From NCBI GenBank assembly GCA_964622305.1, contig CAZUPR010000009.1:1-39871 (forward strand): a stretch of 39,871 nucleotides of DNA, in the 5' to 3' direction. Below, one piece after another: positions 7,300-16,598 of the stretch. Numbering within the stretch: position 1 is the first letter of the stretch; each line of letters opens with the position of its first letter. A program made the position numbers and the translations under genes. This DNA is from SKKY01 sp964622305 (lineage in GTDB: Bacteria > Bacillota > Peptococcia > Peptococcales > SKKY01). The notes below the pieces were generated by a model. That model searched no databases, was not told the DNA's origin, and was given only the letters and a program-made list of their open reading frames with translations.

Positions 7300-8673
7300 C
7301 TAAAATCTAAAGTATAAAAAGGGATTAAAACTGCTATTGGTCAAATAGGCAACTGATAAAATAAAAAGGATCAGAAGGAAAATCTCAGTTACAAACTTTT
7401 TCTGTCCATATTTTTCATGAATATTTTTTATCCAGGGAGTTGCAAAAATAAAGGCCAGGATAAAGGTAGTCCCATAATTGGAGAGGGCATAAATCCAATC
7501 ACTGCCTCCCTCAAAGCTTATGAGCTTTAAAAAATATTCCTTTACCAAGCCCATATCATCCAGGGCAAAAATCATCCAGGAAAAAAGAATAATAATTTTG
7601 CTGTAGATGTGGGAAATAAATAATTTCTTATCCAAAATCTCCAATAGAAAGAGTTTTTCCACAATCAAAAAGAAGGCGAAATAAAGACCCCAGATTATAA
7701 AATTCCAGCTGGCTCCATGCCAAAAGCCCGTTAAAAACCAAACTATTAAAATATTTCTAATCTGTTTGGCCAAGCCTTCTCTGTTACCTCCCAATGGAAT
7801 GTATACATACTCCCTGAACCAGTTGCCCAGGGTCATATGCCATCTGCGCCAGAATTCTGTTATGCTGCGTGACATATAAGGGAAGTCAAAGTTTTTAGGA
7901 AACTCAAAACCTAAAATTTTTCCCAGGCCAATAGCCATAAGAGAGTAACCGGAAAAATCAAAATAGATTTGCAGGGAATAGGCTAAAATGCCCAACCAGG
8001 CTAAAGGAGTAGATATTCTTTCAATTCCCAGAATCTGAACGTCGTCCCATAAAAGGCCAAGGTTATTGGCCAATAAAACCTTGCTGGCCATACCCAGAAT
8101 AAAATAGCGAACTCCCGTATTTATCTGTTCAAGATTGATTTCTCTTTCCTTGAGTTCCTTGCTGATTTGTTCATACTTTACAATGGGACCGGCGATAAGC
8201 TGGGGAAAGAGGGAAACATAGGCAGCAAAATTTATAAAACTCTTCTCTGCCTTAATTTTTTTCCTGTAGACGTCAATGGTGTAAGACATAGTTTGGAAGG
8301 TATAAAAACTTATTCCCAAAGGCAGGGTCAGATTAAGATAGGGCAGGCTCAGACTGGGAATCCTATTGATATTGGCAATAAAAAAGTCCAGGTATTTAAA
8401 GGTCATCAAAAGACCCAGGCTTATTAGCATAGAGAGGAGAAGAAGCCCTTTGCGAACTTTTTCATCTTCCTTCTTCTCCATGATATTTGAAATAATATAG
8501 TCTGCTATGACTGAAATCAGCATGACCACTATGTAACGGGGCTCACCCCAGGCGTAGAAAATAAGACTAATTACAAATAACACCCCATTTTTTAAAAAAC
8601 GGGGTGTTAGAAAGTAAACAACTAATGCTATTGGCAAGAACCTGAATAAAAAAACCAGGGAGCTAAAAACCAT
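7300..8673 (-). CDS. MBOAT family O-acyltransferase
   Basis: This 457-residue, multi-spanning membrane protein belongs to the AlgI/DltB/PatA branch of the MBOAT family, which moves acyl groups from a cytoplasmic donor across the membrane. The central FWRRWHMTLGNWFREYVYIP motif and the later GFWHGASWNF motif with the catalytic histidine are both intact. The start codon overlaps the stop of the DUF4358-like gene (TAATG), and the DHHW gene follows after three bases, so the three form one unit. A 30-bp near-perfect palindrome lies within the first 32 codons. Confidence 0.95.
   Translation of the reverse strand: MVFSSLVFLFRFLPIALVVYFLTPRFLKNGVLFVISLIFYAWGEPRYIVVMLISVIADYIISNIMEKKEDEKVRKGLLLLSMLISLGLLMTFKYLDFFIANINRIPSLSLPYLNLTLPLGISFYTFQTMSYTIDVYRKKIKAEKSFINFAAYVSLFPQLIAGPIVKYEQISKELKEREINLEQINTGVRYFILGMASKVLLANNLGLLWDDVQILGIERISTPLAWLGILAYSLQIYFDFSGYSLMAIGLGKILGFEFPKNFDFPYMSRSITEFWRRWHMTLGNWFREYVYIPLGGNREGLAKQIRNILIVWFLTGFWHGASWNFIIWGLYFAFFLIVEKLFLLEILDKKLFISHIYSKIIILFSWMIFALDDMGLVKEYFLKLISFEGGSDWIYALSNYGTTFILAFIFATPWIKNIHEKYGQKKFVTEIFLLILFILSVAYLTNSSFNPFLYFRF
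8579..8608. repeat. 30-bp near-perfect palindrome inside the MBOAT gene
   Basis: AACACCCC and GGGGTGTT flank a TTTTTTAAAAAA centre, with a single mismatched pair. It lies in codons about 22-32 of the MBOAT coding region. It could fold in mRNA or be chance in AT-rich DNA. Confidence 0.6.
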
Positions 8674-9194
8674 TATTTAACCAAATCCTTTATTGCCTTA
8701 ACTCCGATTGCTGTTTGTTCCTGAGCAAACTTTAAGGCTCCTTCTTCTGTCTCTTCCATATTATCATTGTAGCCACCAAGCATGATAAAGAAAACATGGT
8801 CTTCAACTTGTAAAATTTCGGCTGCCTCTATTTTAGGCATATTCATTGGATATTGGAAGCTCTCCTCCAACAAATAAGTTTTGTGGTCTTTTATAGCCTG
8901 GGCCAGTTTGTCAGCTGAACCTTTTTTAGCTCTCAGGCCAATAAAAGTATCAACATGAGTGGTCATCATAGGGCCCTCAGCAATATAAGCTTCTACCTGG
9001 TCCATAGGAATCCCATAAATATCTTGTAAGAACTCTTTGTCAATTTCCATGGAAGGCAGGTAATCAGCACCATAGGCCTCCTTTACTGCATCATGAGCCT
9101 TGGCCAGAAAATCTTCTCCCAGACTGGCAGATCCACCGCCACATCCTGTAAGAGCAAAAACTACCAGTAATAAAATTGCTGCAAATTTTTTCAA
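8673..9194 (-). CDS. DUF4358-like lipoprotein
   Basis: This 173-residue protein has a short signal sequence ending in the lipobox LTGC-G and a mature domain resembling DUF4358, a small lipoprotein family that I associate with MBOAT/DHHW gene sets in Firmicutes. The mature part has alternating charged helices and the segment FFIMLGG near residue 147. It starts with TTG behind GGAGAG and overlaps the MBOAT start by one base. It presumably works outside the membrane with the O-acetylation machinery; its exact role is unknown. Confidence 0.75.
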   Translation of the reverse strand: MKKFAAILLLVVFALTGCGGGSASLGEDFLAKAHDAVKEAYGADYLPSMEIDKEFLQDIYGIPMDQVEAYIAEGPMMTTHVDTFIGLRAKKGSADKLAQAIKDHKTYLLEESFQYPMNMPKIEAAEILQVEDHVFFIMLGGYNDNMEETEEGALKFAQEQTAIGVKAIKDLVK

Positions 9195-9277
9195 TTTCTT
9201 TCTCTCCTTTTATTTTGATTCTTCTTCATAAGATATAAGACGTAGGAGAAAAGCTTTTGTTCCGGAAATTTTTCACT

Positions 9278-12200
9278 TTATTTTATTTGTGACTTCAGCA
9301 ATTTTTCAACTTCCTGAGCCGGCATAGGCTTATGGAAATAGTAACCCTGGACTTCATCGCTTCCTCTTTCAGTCAGGAAAGAAAGTTGACTATAGGTTTC
9401 CACTCCCTCAGCAATAACCTTAGCCCTGAGATTTTTGGCCAGTTTGATAATAGTCATTACAATGGCCTGGTCTTTTTCACTCTTGTCTATGCCACTTACA
9501 AAATCTATATCTATCTTAAGCCGGTCAAAGGGTAATTCCTTAAGCCTCTTAAGGGATGAATATTCAGTTCCAAAATCATCTATGGCTATTAAAACTCCCA
9601 TTTCTTGTAACTGTCTTAGGGTCTCGACAACATTAACCGATTCTCTAAGGGCAGCACTTTCTGTCACTTCAAGTTCCAGAAGCTCTGCTTCCATCCCACT
9701 TTTTATAATCAATTCTTCAACAAGTTTTATAAAAGAAGGATTATTTAGTTGGATGGCCGATAAATTAACTGCCACCCTGATAGGAGGCAAGCCTTTTTCC
9801 TGCCATTTTTTATTTTGGCTGACAGCCTCTTTTAAAACCCACTCTCCAATCTTGTTGATAGTTCCATTCATTTCAGCCAAGGGTATAAAGAGACCTGGAG
9901 AAATCATTCCCAATTCGGGATGGCGCCACCTCAGGAGAGCTTCAAGGCCAGAGATTTTTCCGCTGACAAGATCAATTTGTGGCTGATAATAGAGCTCCAG
10001 CTCTCCTCTTTCTTCAACCCTGTAAAGGCTGTTGGATAGATTCACATTTAGAAGGGCCGTATCCTTAATTTCTTCAGTACACATAGCAAATTGATTTTTT
10101 CCCTTTTCTTTGGCCGTATACATAGTTATATCGGCATTTTTTATCAGACTTTCAACATCCTGGCCATCAAGTGGAAAAACTGATACTCCTGCACTGGCGC
10201 TGATGAAAAAATCTTGTCCGTGAACCTGAAAAGGCTGACTGAAAGATTCCATTATCTTTTTTACAATTCTTTCTATATCAGAGTACTGCTCGACATTATT
10301 TAAAAGAATCAAAAACTCATCGCCACCAAATCTGGCTACGGTATCAGTCTGCCTTACCCTCTCTTCCAGCCTCTTGGCAACCTCTTTAAGAAGAAGATCG
10401 CCCCCACTATGGCCCATGGTGTCATTAACAATCTTAAAGCTATCCAAATCTATTAGAATTACCGGTATAAAATTCTCCTTGCGCTGGCCCATTTTTATGA
10501 GCTGATCAAGCCTGTCGGAAAAAAGCCTGCGATTGGCAAGGCCAGTCAGCTGATCATAGTAAGCCAGATATTCTATAGCTTCCTTGGATCCAATTTTAAT
10601 CAAACCATCAAAAAATAGTTTGGCTATTATCCTAAAGAGACTCAGGTCGTAATCAGTCCAATACCTGACTCCCCTGACCATTTCTATACCCATAAAGCCA
10701 GCCAGGGTCCCTTTTTCTTCAATAGGGAGCACCAGGAGTGATTTGACTCCCTCATCTTCCAGCATCTTTTTTTCCCAGGAAGCAGACTGGAGAAGTTTAC
10801 TGACATCCGGGATATGTATGGCTTTTTTTGCCGAAAGTTCTTCCTGGGACCAGGAAAAATCCACTTTTTTTAAATCGGCGAAAGTAACTCTCTTGGCTGC
10901 CACATCCTTATCTTGCCACTCATATAAAAAAGAACGGTCCTCCTGGTCTTCCTGTCTGATAAATATGTAAATACGATCAACCTCAAAGAAAGTACCGGCC
11001 TTTTCCATCATAGAAATAATTTTTTCTTTAATATTAATTTGATTGATACCAACAAAGCTGTAGGAGATATCGGAAATAAGCTTTTGAAAATCCATCTGGT
11101 GCAGATTTTGCTTAAGCCTGTGAATATAAACCTGATTGACAAAGGCTCCTAAAAGAATAATGAAAAAAAAGACGCCAATACGAACAAAGAAATCGTAAGT
11201 CTCTAGGTGAACTGTCTGGCTGCTTTTGTAGGACAAGAGGAGAAACTGTGTCAAAATAGCTGTTGCACCCAGAAAAATTAAAGGCTTGGAATCATTAAAT
11301 AGAAGAGAAGCAATCATAAAGATAACCGGAAAGGCCCAGATTGTAATGGCTCCCTTGTCTACAAACTGAATGCTGACCAGGGGGATACTTATGGCAACCA
11401 AAGAGACTACTAGAATGTTTTTTAGTTTTTCACTTTCCAACAAAAGGGTTAGAAGGACCATCAATCCCATGGAAAAAAAGATTAAACTAACATATAGGCT
11501 ACTGGAGGGTTCTCTGCTTACTTCACTTACACGGGAAAGGTAAACTATGAAAAGATTAGCCAGCCCCGATAAAAGGAAAATAGAACTTATGTAGTAATAA
11601 AGGCGGTAACGGTTAGAGCCGGTAAGAATAAGATCATCATCAAAACTGCCCTGGCTTTTTAAAAAGTCATAGTGTTTTATTAAATAGTAGATGCTGCCAA
11701 TGGGCAAAAGAATCAAAACTGGGGCCATTTGAGGAACCTGATTATTTAAAATAAAGGAGAGGAAAGAATCAGTAGCTATAGCAAAAATTAGAGCCACTGA
11801 AATACTGGTCATTAAAATATTTGCCTGCTTAGCAATTGTTTCTTCTTCTCTGTTTTTCTTTTTCCACTGCCAAATGGTGTAGAGGGAAAGAAGCATATAG
11901 AGCAAATAGTAGGCAATAAAAAAAATATCCAGAGGTTTCTGCTGGGACAATGGAGGAGACATATTTGTCCAGCCAAATTCACTTTTATAAAGATAAAAAT
12001 GTGACCGGGCTATCTGACTGGAAAAAGTAAAGGAGCCAACAATAATTATAGCCGGCAGGTAGAGCAGGGAAGTTTTTACTAAAGTATTTTTATTTAAAAA
12101 GGGGGCTTCTGTTAAAATCAACAAAAAATGAAGCATGAAGGCATACATGGAACCCCAGCCAAGGGCAGAAAACCTCCGCCAGATTAAGGCAGTTTCCATA

Positions 12201-12382
12201 GTGTCAGATGATGTTGCCAGGGCAAAACCCAAAGACCAAAAAGTAAGGGAAAGACAAATCAGAAAAAAACTTCTGTTAATTTTTCTGTGAGCATGCCTGT
12301 AAACAGTTTGTATTCCGAGGGTAATATAGGTCAAAAATGATAAAAAAAATAAAAAGGAAAAGATTAGAGATTTCTCAGTCAT
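9278..12382 (-). CDS. Membrane-bound GAF-GGDEF-EAL cyclic-di-GMP enzyme
   Basis: The 1,034-residue protein starts with a seven-helix sensor region like the 7TM module found before histidine kinases (to about residue 240). A second block of helices follows to about 420, then a GAF domain (about 435-595), a GGDEF domain (about 605-765) and an EAL domain (about 780-1030). The diguanylate cyclase site is intact (RFGGDEF), with the inhibitory RxxD site (RQTD) five residues before it. The phosphodiesterase side also looks intact: GLEALLRW, NLSA, ELEVTES, AIDDFGT, KID, AEGVET and QGYYF. It may therefore both make and break cyclic-di-GMP. It lies 83 bases upstream of the O-acetylation genes on the same strand. 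Confidence 0.95.
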   Translation of the reverse strand: MTEKSLIFSFLFFLSFLTYITLGIQTVYRHAHRKINRSFFLICLSLTFWSLGFALATSSDTMETALIWRRFSALGWGSMYAFMLHFLLILTEAPFLNKNTLVKTSLLYLPAIIIVGSFTFSSQIARSHFYLYKSEFGWTNMSPPLSQQKPLDIFFIAYYLLYMLLSLYTIWQWKKKNREEETIAKQANILMTSISVALIFAIATDSFLSFILNNQVPQMAPVLILLPIGSIYYLIKHYDFLKSQGSFDDDLILTGSNRYRLYYYISSIFLLSGLANLFIVYLSRVSEVSREPSSSLYVSLIFFSMGLMVLLTLLLESEKLKNILVVSLVAISIPLVSIQFVDKGAITIWAFPVIFMIASLLFNDSKPLIFLGATAILTQFLLLSYKSSQTVHLETYDFFVRIGVFFFIILLGAFVNQVYIHRLKQNLHQMDFQKLISDISYSFVGINQINIKEKIISMMEKAGTFFEVDRIYIFIRQEDQEDRSFLYEWQDKDVAAKRVTFADLKKVDFSWSQEELSAKKAIHIPDVSKLLQSASWEKKMLEDEGVKSLLVLPIEEKGTLAGFMGIEMVRGVRYWTDYDLSLFRIIAKLFFDGLIKIGSKEAIEYLAYYDQLTGLANRRLFSDRLDQLIKMGQRKENFIPVILIDLDSFKIVNDTMGHSGGDLLLKEVAKRLEERVRQTDTVARFGGDEFLILLNNVEQYSDIERIVKKIMESFSQPFQVHGQDFFISASAGVSVFPLDGQDVESLIKNADITMYTAKEKGKNQFAMCTEEIKDTALLNVNLSNSLYRVEERGELELYYQPQIDLVSGKISGLEALLRWRHPELGMISPGLFIPLAEMNGTINKIGEWVLKEAVSQNKKWQEKGLPPIRVAVNLSAIQLNNPSFIKLVEELIIKSGMEAELLELEVTESAALRESVNVVETLRQLQEMGVLIAIDDFGTEYSSLKRLKELPFDRLKIDIDFVSGIDKSEKDQAIVMTIIKLAKNLRAKVIAEGVETYSQLSFLTERGSDEVQGYYFHKPMPAQEVEKLLKSQIK

Positions 12383-12506
12383 TTTTACCGTCCTTTTGAA
12401 TCCTTTTGAATAAAGAAGAGACTTTAAATTTTATATAAATTAAACAAATTAATAAGATGCTAAACACAATAGGAAAATAGTCACCCCATTATCATCTCAA
12501 GCCTGA

Positions 12507-12533
12507 TTGACCTCTAATCTTTAGGGGTATATT
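12507..12533 (+). promoter_or_regulatory. Possible promoter of the plus-strand lipoprotein/ydj-like operon
   Basis: TTGACC (12507-12512) and TATATT (12528-12533) are separated by 15 bases, shorter than ideal. It lies 45 bases before the lipoprotein start, in the 195-base divergent gap after the GGDEF-EAL gene. The rest of this gap is AT-rich without clear structure. Confidence 0.35.
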
Positions 12534-12577
12534 CATTCCTATAGAAGTATTTTATTTCACGAGGGAAGGAGGGTCTT

Positions 12578-13585
12578 ATGAGAAAAAGAAAAATAAAATT
12601 TTGGATAATTCTCTTGCTTCTGACACTTGTCTTTCTTTTAAGCCTAAGCAGCTGCAGTAAGAAAGGAAGGGACCCGGCAATAGGTGACGATCCCAATCCT
12701 AAGACAAATTCAGAAAATCAAGAGAGAGAAAACCAAATCCACTGGAGCAAGGATGACTTAGCCGGCATAGGTTTTTTGGGCTATAATCCGACTGGTAATT
12801 TAGACATCTTTAGGGAGAGCAGGGAGTTCAAAGACTTTATAGATGATTATCTGCCCCTTTTTGACAGTCTGGCTCAAATATATACTGGTCAGGCCTATGG
12901 CGATGAAGTCTATTTTATTCTGCCAAGGTATGATAATTCCAAAATCCTCATAAGTGATGCAGAAGATGAGAGTATTGTCTACTATGATGGTGATGGGAAA
13001 TCGGCCATCTTGCTCTTAACCAATCTGGGAGATTTACGGCCAGAAAGCAAAATTACCATTATTCATGAGGGTAAGAAAGTGGCTATGAGTCCCATGCTAA
13101 GTGGTATGGATGGCGCCCTTATTTTTGACCAGAAAGGCTTTCGTGACCTTTCTCCAGCAAACAATGGCCCAGGGAATCAAATTGATTCAAAAGACATCAG
13201 TCTCCTGGAAGGAAACTGGCTTTGTGAATATGAAAATATTCAGGGACAGGATGCTGAGCTTACTTTGATTTTCTCTAACTACCAAGATGTAAATGACATA
13301 AAATTTTATGACCTTGTACTGATTAATCCAACTACGGAAACAGAGATGGATGGTTGGTGCTACTTCAGGTCTCCTGTGGACTTTGAAGACCCAGGTGACC
13401 ACCAGAGGGATTTGCTTTATTTTGATTTAACCGGACCTTCAAAAGATGGCCGCTTTCAAATGTTCGGCAAATTCGACTGGGAACTCTTAGGCCCGGATCT
13501 ATTGCAAATCATGCATTACAGCTGGGATCCCCTTATGGGACAAGAATATGATTATCTCTATTACTTTAAAAGGAGGTTGGATTAA
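12578..13585 (+). CDS. Lipoprotein of unknown function
   Basis: The 335-residue product has a basic start, a hydrophobic core and the lipobox LSSC-S. The mature region has a low-complexity Asn/Glu/Asp-rich linker to about residue 55, then a domain with many aromatic and acidic residues that ends in YYFKRRLD. Its overall plan (lipobox, acidic linker, EVYFILP strand, late aromatic C terminus) resembles the lipoproteins at 17429, 22685 and 25877, though similarity is weak. The start follows GGAAGGAGGG. Its stop overlaps the next ATG by one base, so it leads the ydj-like operon. Confidence 0.8.
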   Translation: MRKRKIKFWIILLLLTLVFLLSLSSCSKKGRDPAIGDDPNPKTNSENQERENQIHWSKDDLAGIGFLGYNPTGNLDIFRESREFKDFIDDYLPLFDSLAQIYTGQAYGDEVYFILPRYDNSKILISDAEDESIVYYDGDGKSAILLLTNLGDLRPESKITIIHEGKKVAMSPMLSGMDGALIFDQKGFRDLSPANNGPGNQIDSKDISLLEGNWLCEYENIQGQDAELTLIFSNYQDVNDIKFYDLVLINPTTETEMDGWCYFRSPVDFEDPGDHQRDLLYFDLTGPSKDGRFQMFGKFDWELLGPDLLQIMHYSWDPLMGQEYDYLYYFKRRLD

Positions 13586-14073
13586 TGCAAGTTACTATCA
13601 CAAAACTTCCAGAAAACCTGGAGGAATTTAAAGCAATGAAAGAAATGGATCTGACCAAGCCAGAAAACACTGCGGCCATGTTCCTTTTAGCTCTAAATCT
13701 CTTTGTTAAGGACAGACAAACTGGTGTGGATGCCATCAACATCCTTAAAGGTCCAGTGGCACTTAACCCCCACGAAATCAGTTTCCTGGCCGACAGGGTC
13801 AGAGACAAAACTTATCTGCCCCTTGTTTATTTCGAAGGTGCAAAGCCAGAAAATAATTACCAGGCCCCTGCCCCTTACACTCTCAAGTTTCTGCCTGATG
13901 GCAGGCCTCAGGATGTTGAGGAAGGGTATACCAGACTTTACTTAAAGACAGCTGGTGCCGATGCACCAAGAGCAATTAAGATGAGACAAAAAGATGGCAA
14001 ATGGTACCTGTGGGAATATCCAGGTATAGTTATGGATGTCCGTAAACCGGCTCAGGAAGATCCCTGGGCATAA
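13585..14073 (+). CDS. Small conserved protein, DUF6935-like
   Basis: The 162-residue soluble protein lacks a signal peptide and membrane helix. It begins MQVTITKLPENLEEFKAM and contains NTAAMFLLALNLF and FLADRVRDKTYLP, a pattern I associate, from memory, with a Clostridia family called DUF6935. The C terminus has a beta-rich segment (YTRLYLKTAG, KWYLWEYPGIVMDVR). The name should be treated as tentative. The ATG overlaps the preceding stop (TAATG), with AGGAGG inside the upstream gene. It is followed after 23 bases by the SPFH gene, which suggests it acts with the SPFH/zinc-ribbon/TPM proteins. Confidence 0.7.
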   Translation: MQVTITKLPENLEEFKAMKEMDLTKPENTAAMFLLALNLFVKDRQTGVDAINILKGPVALNPHEISFLADRVRDKTYLPLVYFEGAKPENNYQAPAPYTLKFLPDGRPQDVEEGYTRLYLKTAGADAPRAIKMRQKDGKWYLWEYPGIVMDVRKPAQEDPWA

Positions 14074-14096
14074 AAAAATTATTAGGAGGATACACT

Positions 14097-15494
14097 ATGG
14101 GATTAATTAAAGCGATAATGGGAGCAGCTGGCGGAACTTTAGCTGACCAGTGGAAAGAGTTTTTTTACTGTGAATCAATGCCAAAAGAAGTTATGTTAAC
14201 CAAAGGCGAAAAAAGAACTGGTGGACGTTCTTCAAACGTAAAGGGCAGTGATAACGTCATTACTCATGGCTCTGGTATTGCAGTAGCTGATGGCCAATGT
14301 ATGATTATTGTTGAACAAGGCGAAATTGTTGATGTTTGTGCTGAACCAGGAGAATACACCTTTGACTCTAAATCAGAACCAAGCGTTTTTGTTGGCCCGC
14401 TAGGAGAAGGAATTAAAAATTCTTTTAAAACATTTGGTCGCAGGATTACTTTTGGCGCTGATACAGGAAGAGACCAGAGAGTCTATTACATCAACACCAA
14501 GGAATTACTGGACAACAAATTTGGTACAGCAAACCCTATTCCCTTCAGAGTAGTGGATAAAAATATAAATCTTGATATTGACGTTGCTGTAAGATGTTCC
14601 GGAGTTTATTCTTACAAGATCACAGACCCTATTCTTTTCTATAAAAACGTTACTGGTAACGTATCAGAATTATACTCCCGTGACGAAATCGACAGCCAGC
14701 TGAAGACAGAATTCGTTTCTGCCCTGCAGCCAGCCTTTGCTGAAATTTCTAAAATTGGCGTAAGACCAAGTGAACTTCCTGGTCATGCTGATAAACTTTC
14801 AGATTTAATGAACACTGTTCTAAGTGAAAAGTGGGGAGAATTAAGAGGACTTACTGTAATTTCAATAGGCCTTAACCCAATTACCCTGCCCGAAGAAGAT
14901 GCTGAACTTATTAAGCAAGCTCAAAGAGCAGCAATCCTTCGCGACCCAACTTTGGCAGCAGCAACATTGGTTGGAGCACAAGCTGACGCTATGAGAGGGG
15001 CTGCAAGCAATGAAGGCGGTTCTATCATGGGCTTTATGGGACTGGGAATGGCTCAACAAGCCGGTGGAACCAGTGCCCAAAACCTATATAACATGGGCGG
15101 AGTACCTGGGCCAGGCGGACCTGGTGGACCAGCTGGCGGAGCACCAGCGGGAATGGTTCCTCCACAGCCACCAATGCCAGGCCAGGCTGAGCAAGTTGCA
15201 GGAGCCATGGCAGGTGCAGCAGCAGGAGTTGTTGCCGGAACAGGTGCAGCTGCAGGCTGGACTTGCGAATGTGGAACAGATAATACTGGTAAGTTCTGTG
15301 CTGAATGTGGTAAACCTCAACCCCTGGCTGCAGGTCAGTGGGTCTGTGAATGTGGTGCCACCAACACTGGCAAGTTCTGTTCTGAATGTGGCAAGGAAAA
15401 ACCAGCTGCACCAGCTTGCACAAAGTGTGGTTTCCAGCCAGAAGATCCAAATAACATTCCAAAATTCTGTCCTGAATGCGGAAATCAGTTTTAA
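14097..15494 (+). CDS. SPFH domain protein with C-terminal zinc ribbons (YdjI-like)
   Basis: The 465-residue protein opens with MGLIKAIMGAAGGTLADQWKE and has an SPFH/band-7 type domain to about residue 300, like Bacillus subtilis YdjI. A Gly/Pro/Ala-rich linker (about 325-385) leads to three treble-clef or zinc-ribbon units built on CECG/CAECG, CECG/CSECG and CTKCG/CPECG. There is no clear membrane helix, so membrane recruitment would rely on partners. In B. subtilis the ydjFGHI operon encodes PspA with YdjG, YdjH and YdjI, and the three Ydj proteins recruit PspA under envelope stress. Homologues of YdjG and YdjH follow here, but no pspA is present. Confidence 0.9.
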   Translation: MGLIKAIMGAAGGTLADQWKEFFYCESMPKEVMLTKGEKRTGGRSSNVKGSDNVITHGSGIAVADGQCMIIVEQGEIVDVCAEPGEYTFDSKSEPSVFVGPLGEGIKNSFKTFGRRITFGADTGRDQRVYYINTKELLDNKFGTANPIPFRVVDKNINLDIDVAVRCSGVYSYKITDPILFYKNVTGNVSELYSRDEIDSQLKTEFVSALQPAFAEISKIGVRPSELPGHADKLSDLMNTVLSEKWGELRGLTVISIGLNPITLPEEDAELIKQAQRAAILRDPTLAAATLVGAQADAMRGAASNEGGSIMGFMGLGMAQQAGGTSAQNLYNMGGVPGPGGPGGPAGGAPAGMVPPQPPMPGQAEQVAGAMAGAAAGVVAGTGAAAGWTCECGTDNTGKFCAECGKPQPLAAGQWVCECGATNTGKFCSECGKEKPAAPACTKCGFQPEDPNNIPKFCPECGNQF

Positions 15495-15506
15495 GGAGGT
15501 AGTTTA

Positions 15507-16586
15507 ATGGCAGCCTTACAGGAATACAAATGTCCTAATTGTGGCGGAGCTATAGCCTTCGACTCGGACATACAGAAAATGAAATGCCCTTACTGCGATA
15601 CCGAATATGAAATGGAAACCCTGAAGGCCTTTGACCAAGCCTTAAAAAATGATCTGCCGGATGATATTAAATGGGAACGACCGGATGATAACCAATGGAC
15701 AGATGAAGAGCTTGAAAACATGAATGTTTACGGCTGTAAGTCCTGTGGCGGCGAAATAGTGGTTGATGCAACCACTGCCGCTACAGCTTGTCCTTTCTGT
15801 GATAATCCGGTGGTGGTAATGGGCAGATTTACCGGCAGCCTGAGGCCAGATTATATAATTCCTTTCAAATTAGACAAGGAAGCAGCCAAAAACGGCTTTT
15901 ATAATCACCTTAAGGGTAAGAAGCTTTTGCCCAAGGTCTTTAAGGACAGAAAGCATATTGATGAAATTAAGGGCCTCTATGTTCCCTTCTGGCTTTTTGA
16001 TACTGAAGCTGATGCTAATATCAGATACAAGGCCAGTAAGGTTAGGTACTTCAGTGATGCAAATTATAATTATACGGAAACCAATTACTATTCAGTAGTA
16101 AGAAATGGGACTGCACAATTTGAAAAAGTTCCAGTTGATGGTTCAGTTAAAATGGATGATGAATTAATGGAATCTATTGAACCTTTTAACTTTGGAGAAG
16201 CTGTTGATTTCCAAACAGCCTATCTGGCTGGCTATCTGGCTGATAAGTACGATGTTTCGGAAGAAAGTGGCCTAAATCGGGCCAATGAAAGAATTAAAGA
16301 AAGCGTAGCCCAGGAGTTTTTAAGAACCTTGGGTGAGTATTCCGATGTGGAAACAGAAAATGTCAGCCTGCAGCTAAAACAAGGTAAGGCCAGCTATGCG
16401 CTTTTCCCTGTCTGGCTTCTTAACACCAAATGGAATGGCCAGCTGTACACTTTTGCTATGAATGGTCAAACTGGTAAGTTTGTAGGAGATTTGCCTATGG
16501 ATGATATGACTTACAAAACCTATTTTGGTGCAACTACAGCAATCGGAGCAGCTATAATTCTGGCTCTGGCAAAATTCTTATTCTAG
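15507..16586 (+). CDS. TFIIB-type zinc-ribbon membrane protein (YdjG-like)
   Basis: The 359-residue protein has two N-terminal zinc ribbons. The first has cysteines at 9, 12, 27 and 30 (CPNCGG and CPYC); the second reads CKSCGG followed by CPFC near residues 77-100. The middle part (YIIPFKLDKEAA, PFWLFD, YALFPVWLL) is characteristic of YdjG-like proteins, and the C terminus is a single hydrophobic segment (AIGAAIILALAKFLF) that should anchor it in the membrane. It follows the SPFH gene by 12 bases with AGGAGG. By analogy with B. subtilis it should form a membrane platform with the TPM and SPFH proteins. Confidence 0.9.
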   Translation: MAALQEYKCPNCGGAIAFDSDIQKMKCPYCDTEYEMETLKAFDQALKNDLPDDIKWERPDDNQWTDEELENMNVYGCKSCGGEIVVDATTAATACPFCDNPVVVMGRFTGSLRPDYIIPFKLDKEAAKNGFYNHLKGKKLLPKVFKDRKHIDEIKGLYVPFWLFDTEADANIRYKASKVRYFSDANYNYTETNYYSVVRNGTAQFEKVPVDGSVKMDDELMESIEPFNFGEAVDFQTAYLAGYLADKYDVSEESGLNRANERIKESVAQEFLRTLGEYSDVETENVSLQLKQGKASYALFPVWLLNTKWNGQLYTFAMNGQTGKFVGDLPMDDMTYKTYFGATTAIGAAIILALAKFLF

Positions 16587-16598
16587 GAGGAATAAAAG

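Noticed and set aside
9435..9986. Plus-strand frame of 183 codons inside the GGDEF-EAL gene
   Set aside because: It is antisense to the clearly conserved EAL domain and has no ribosome binding site.
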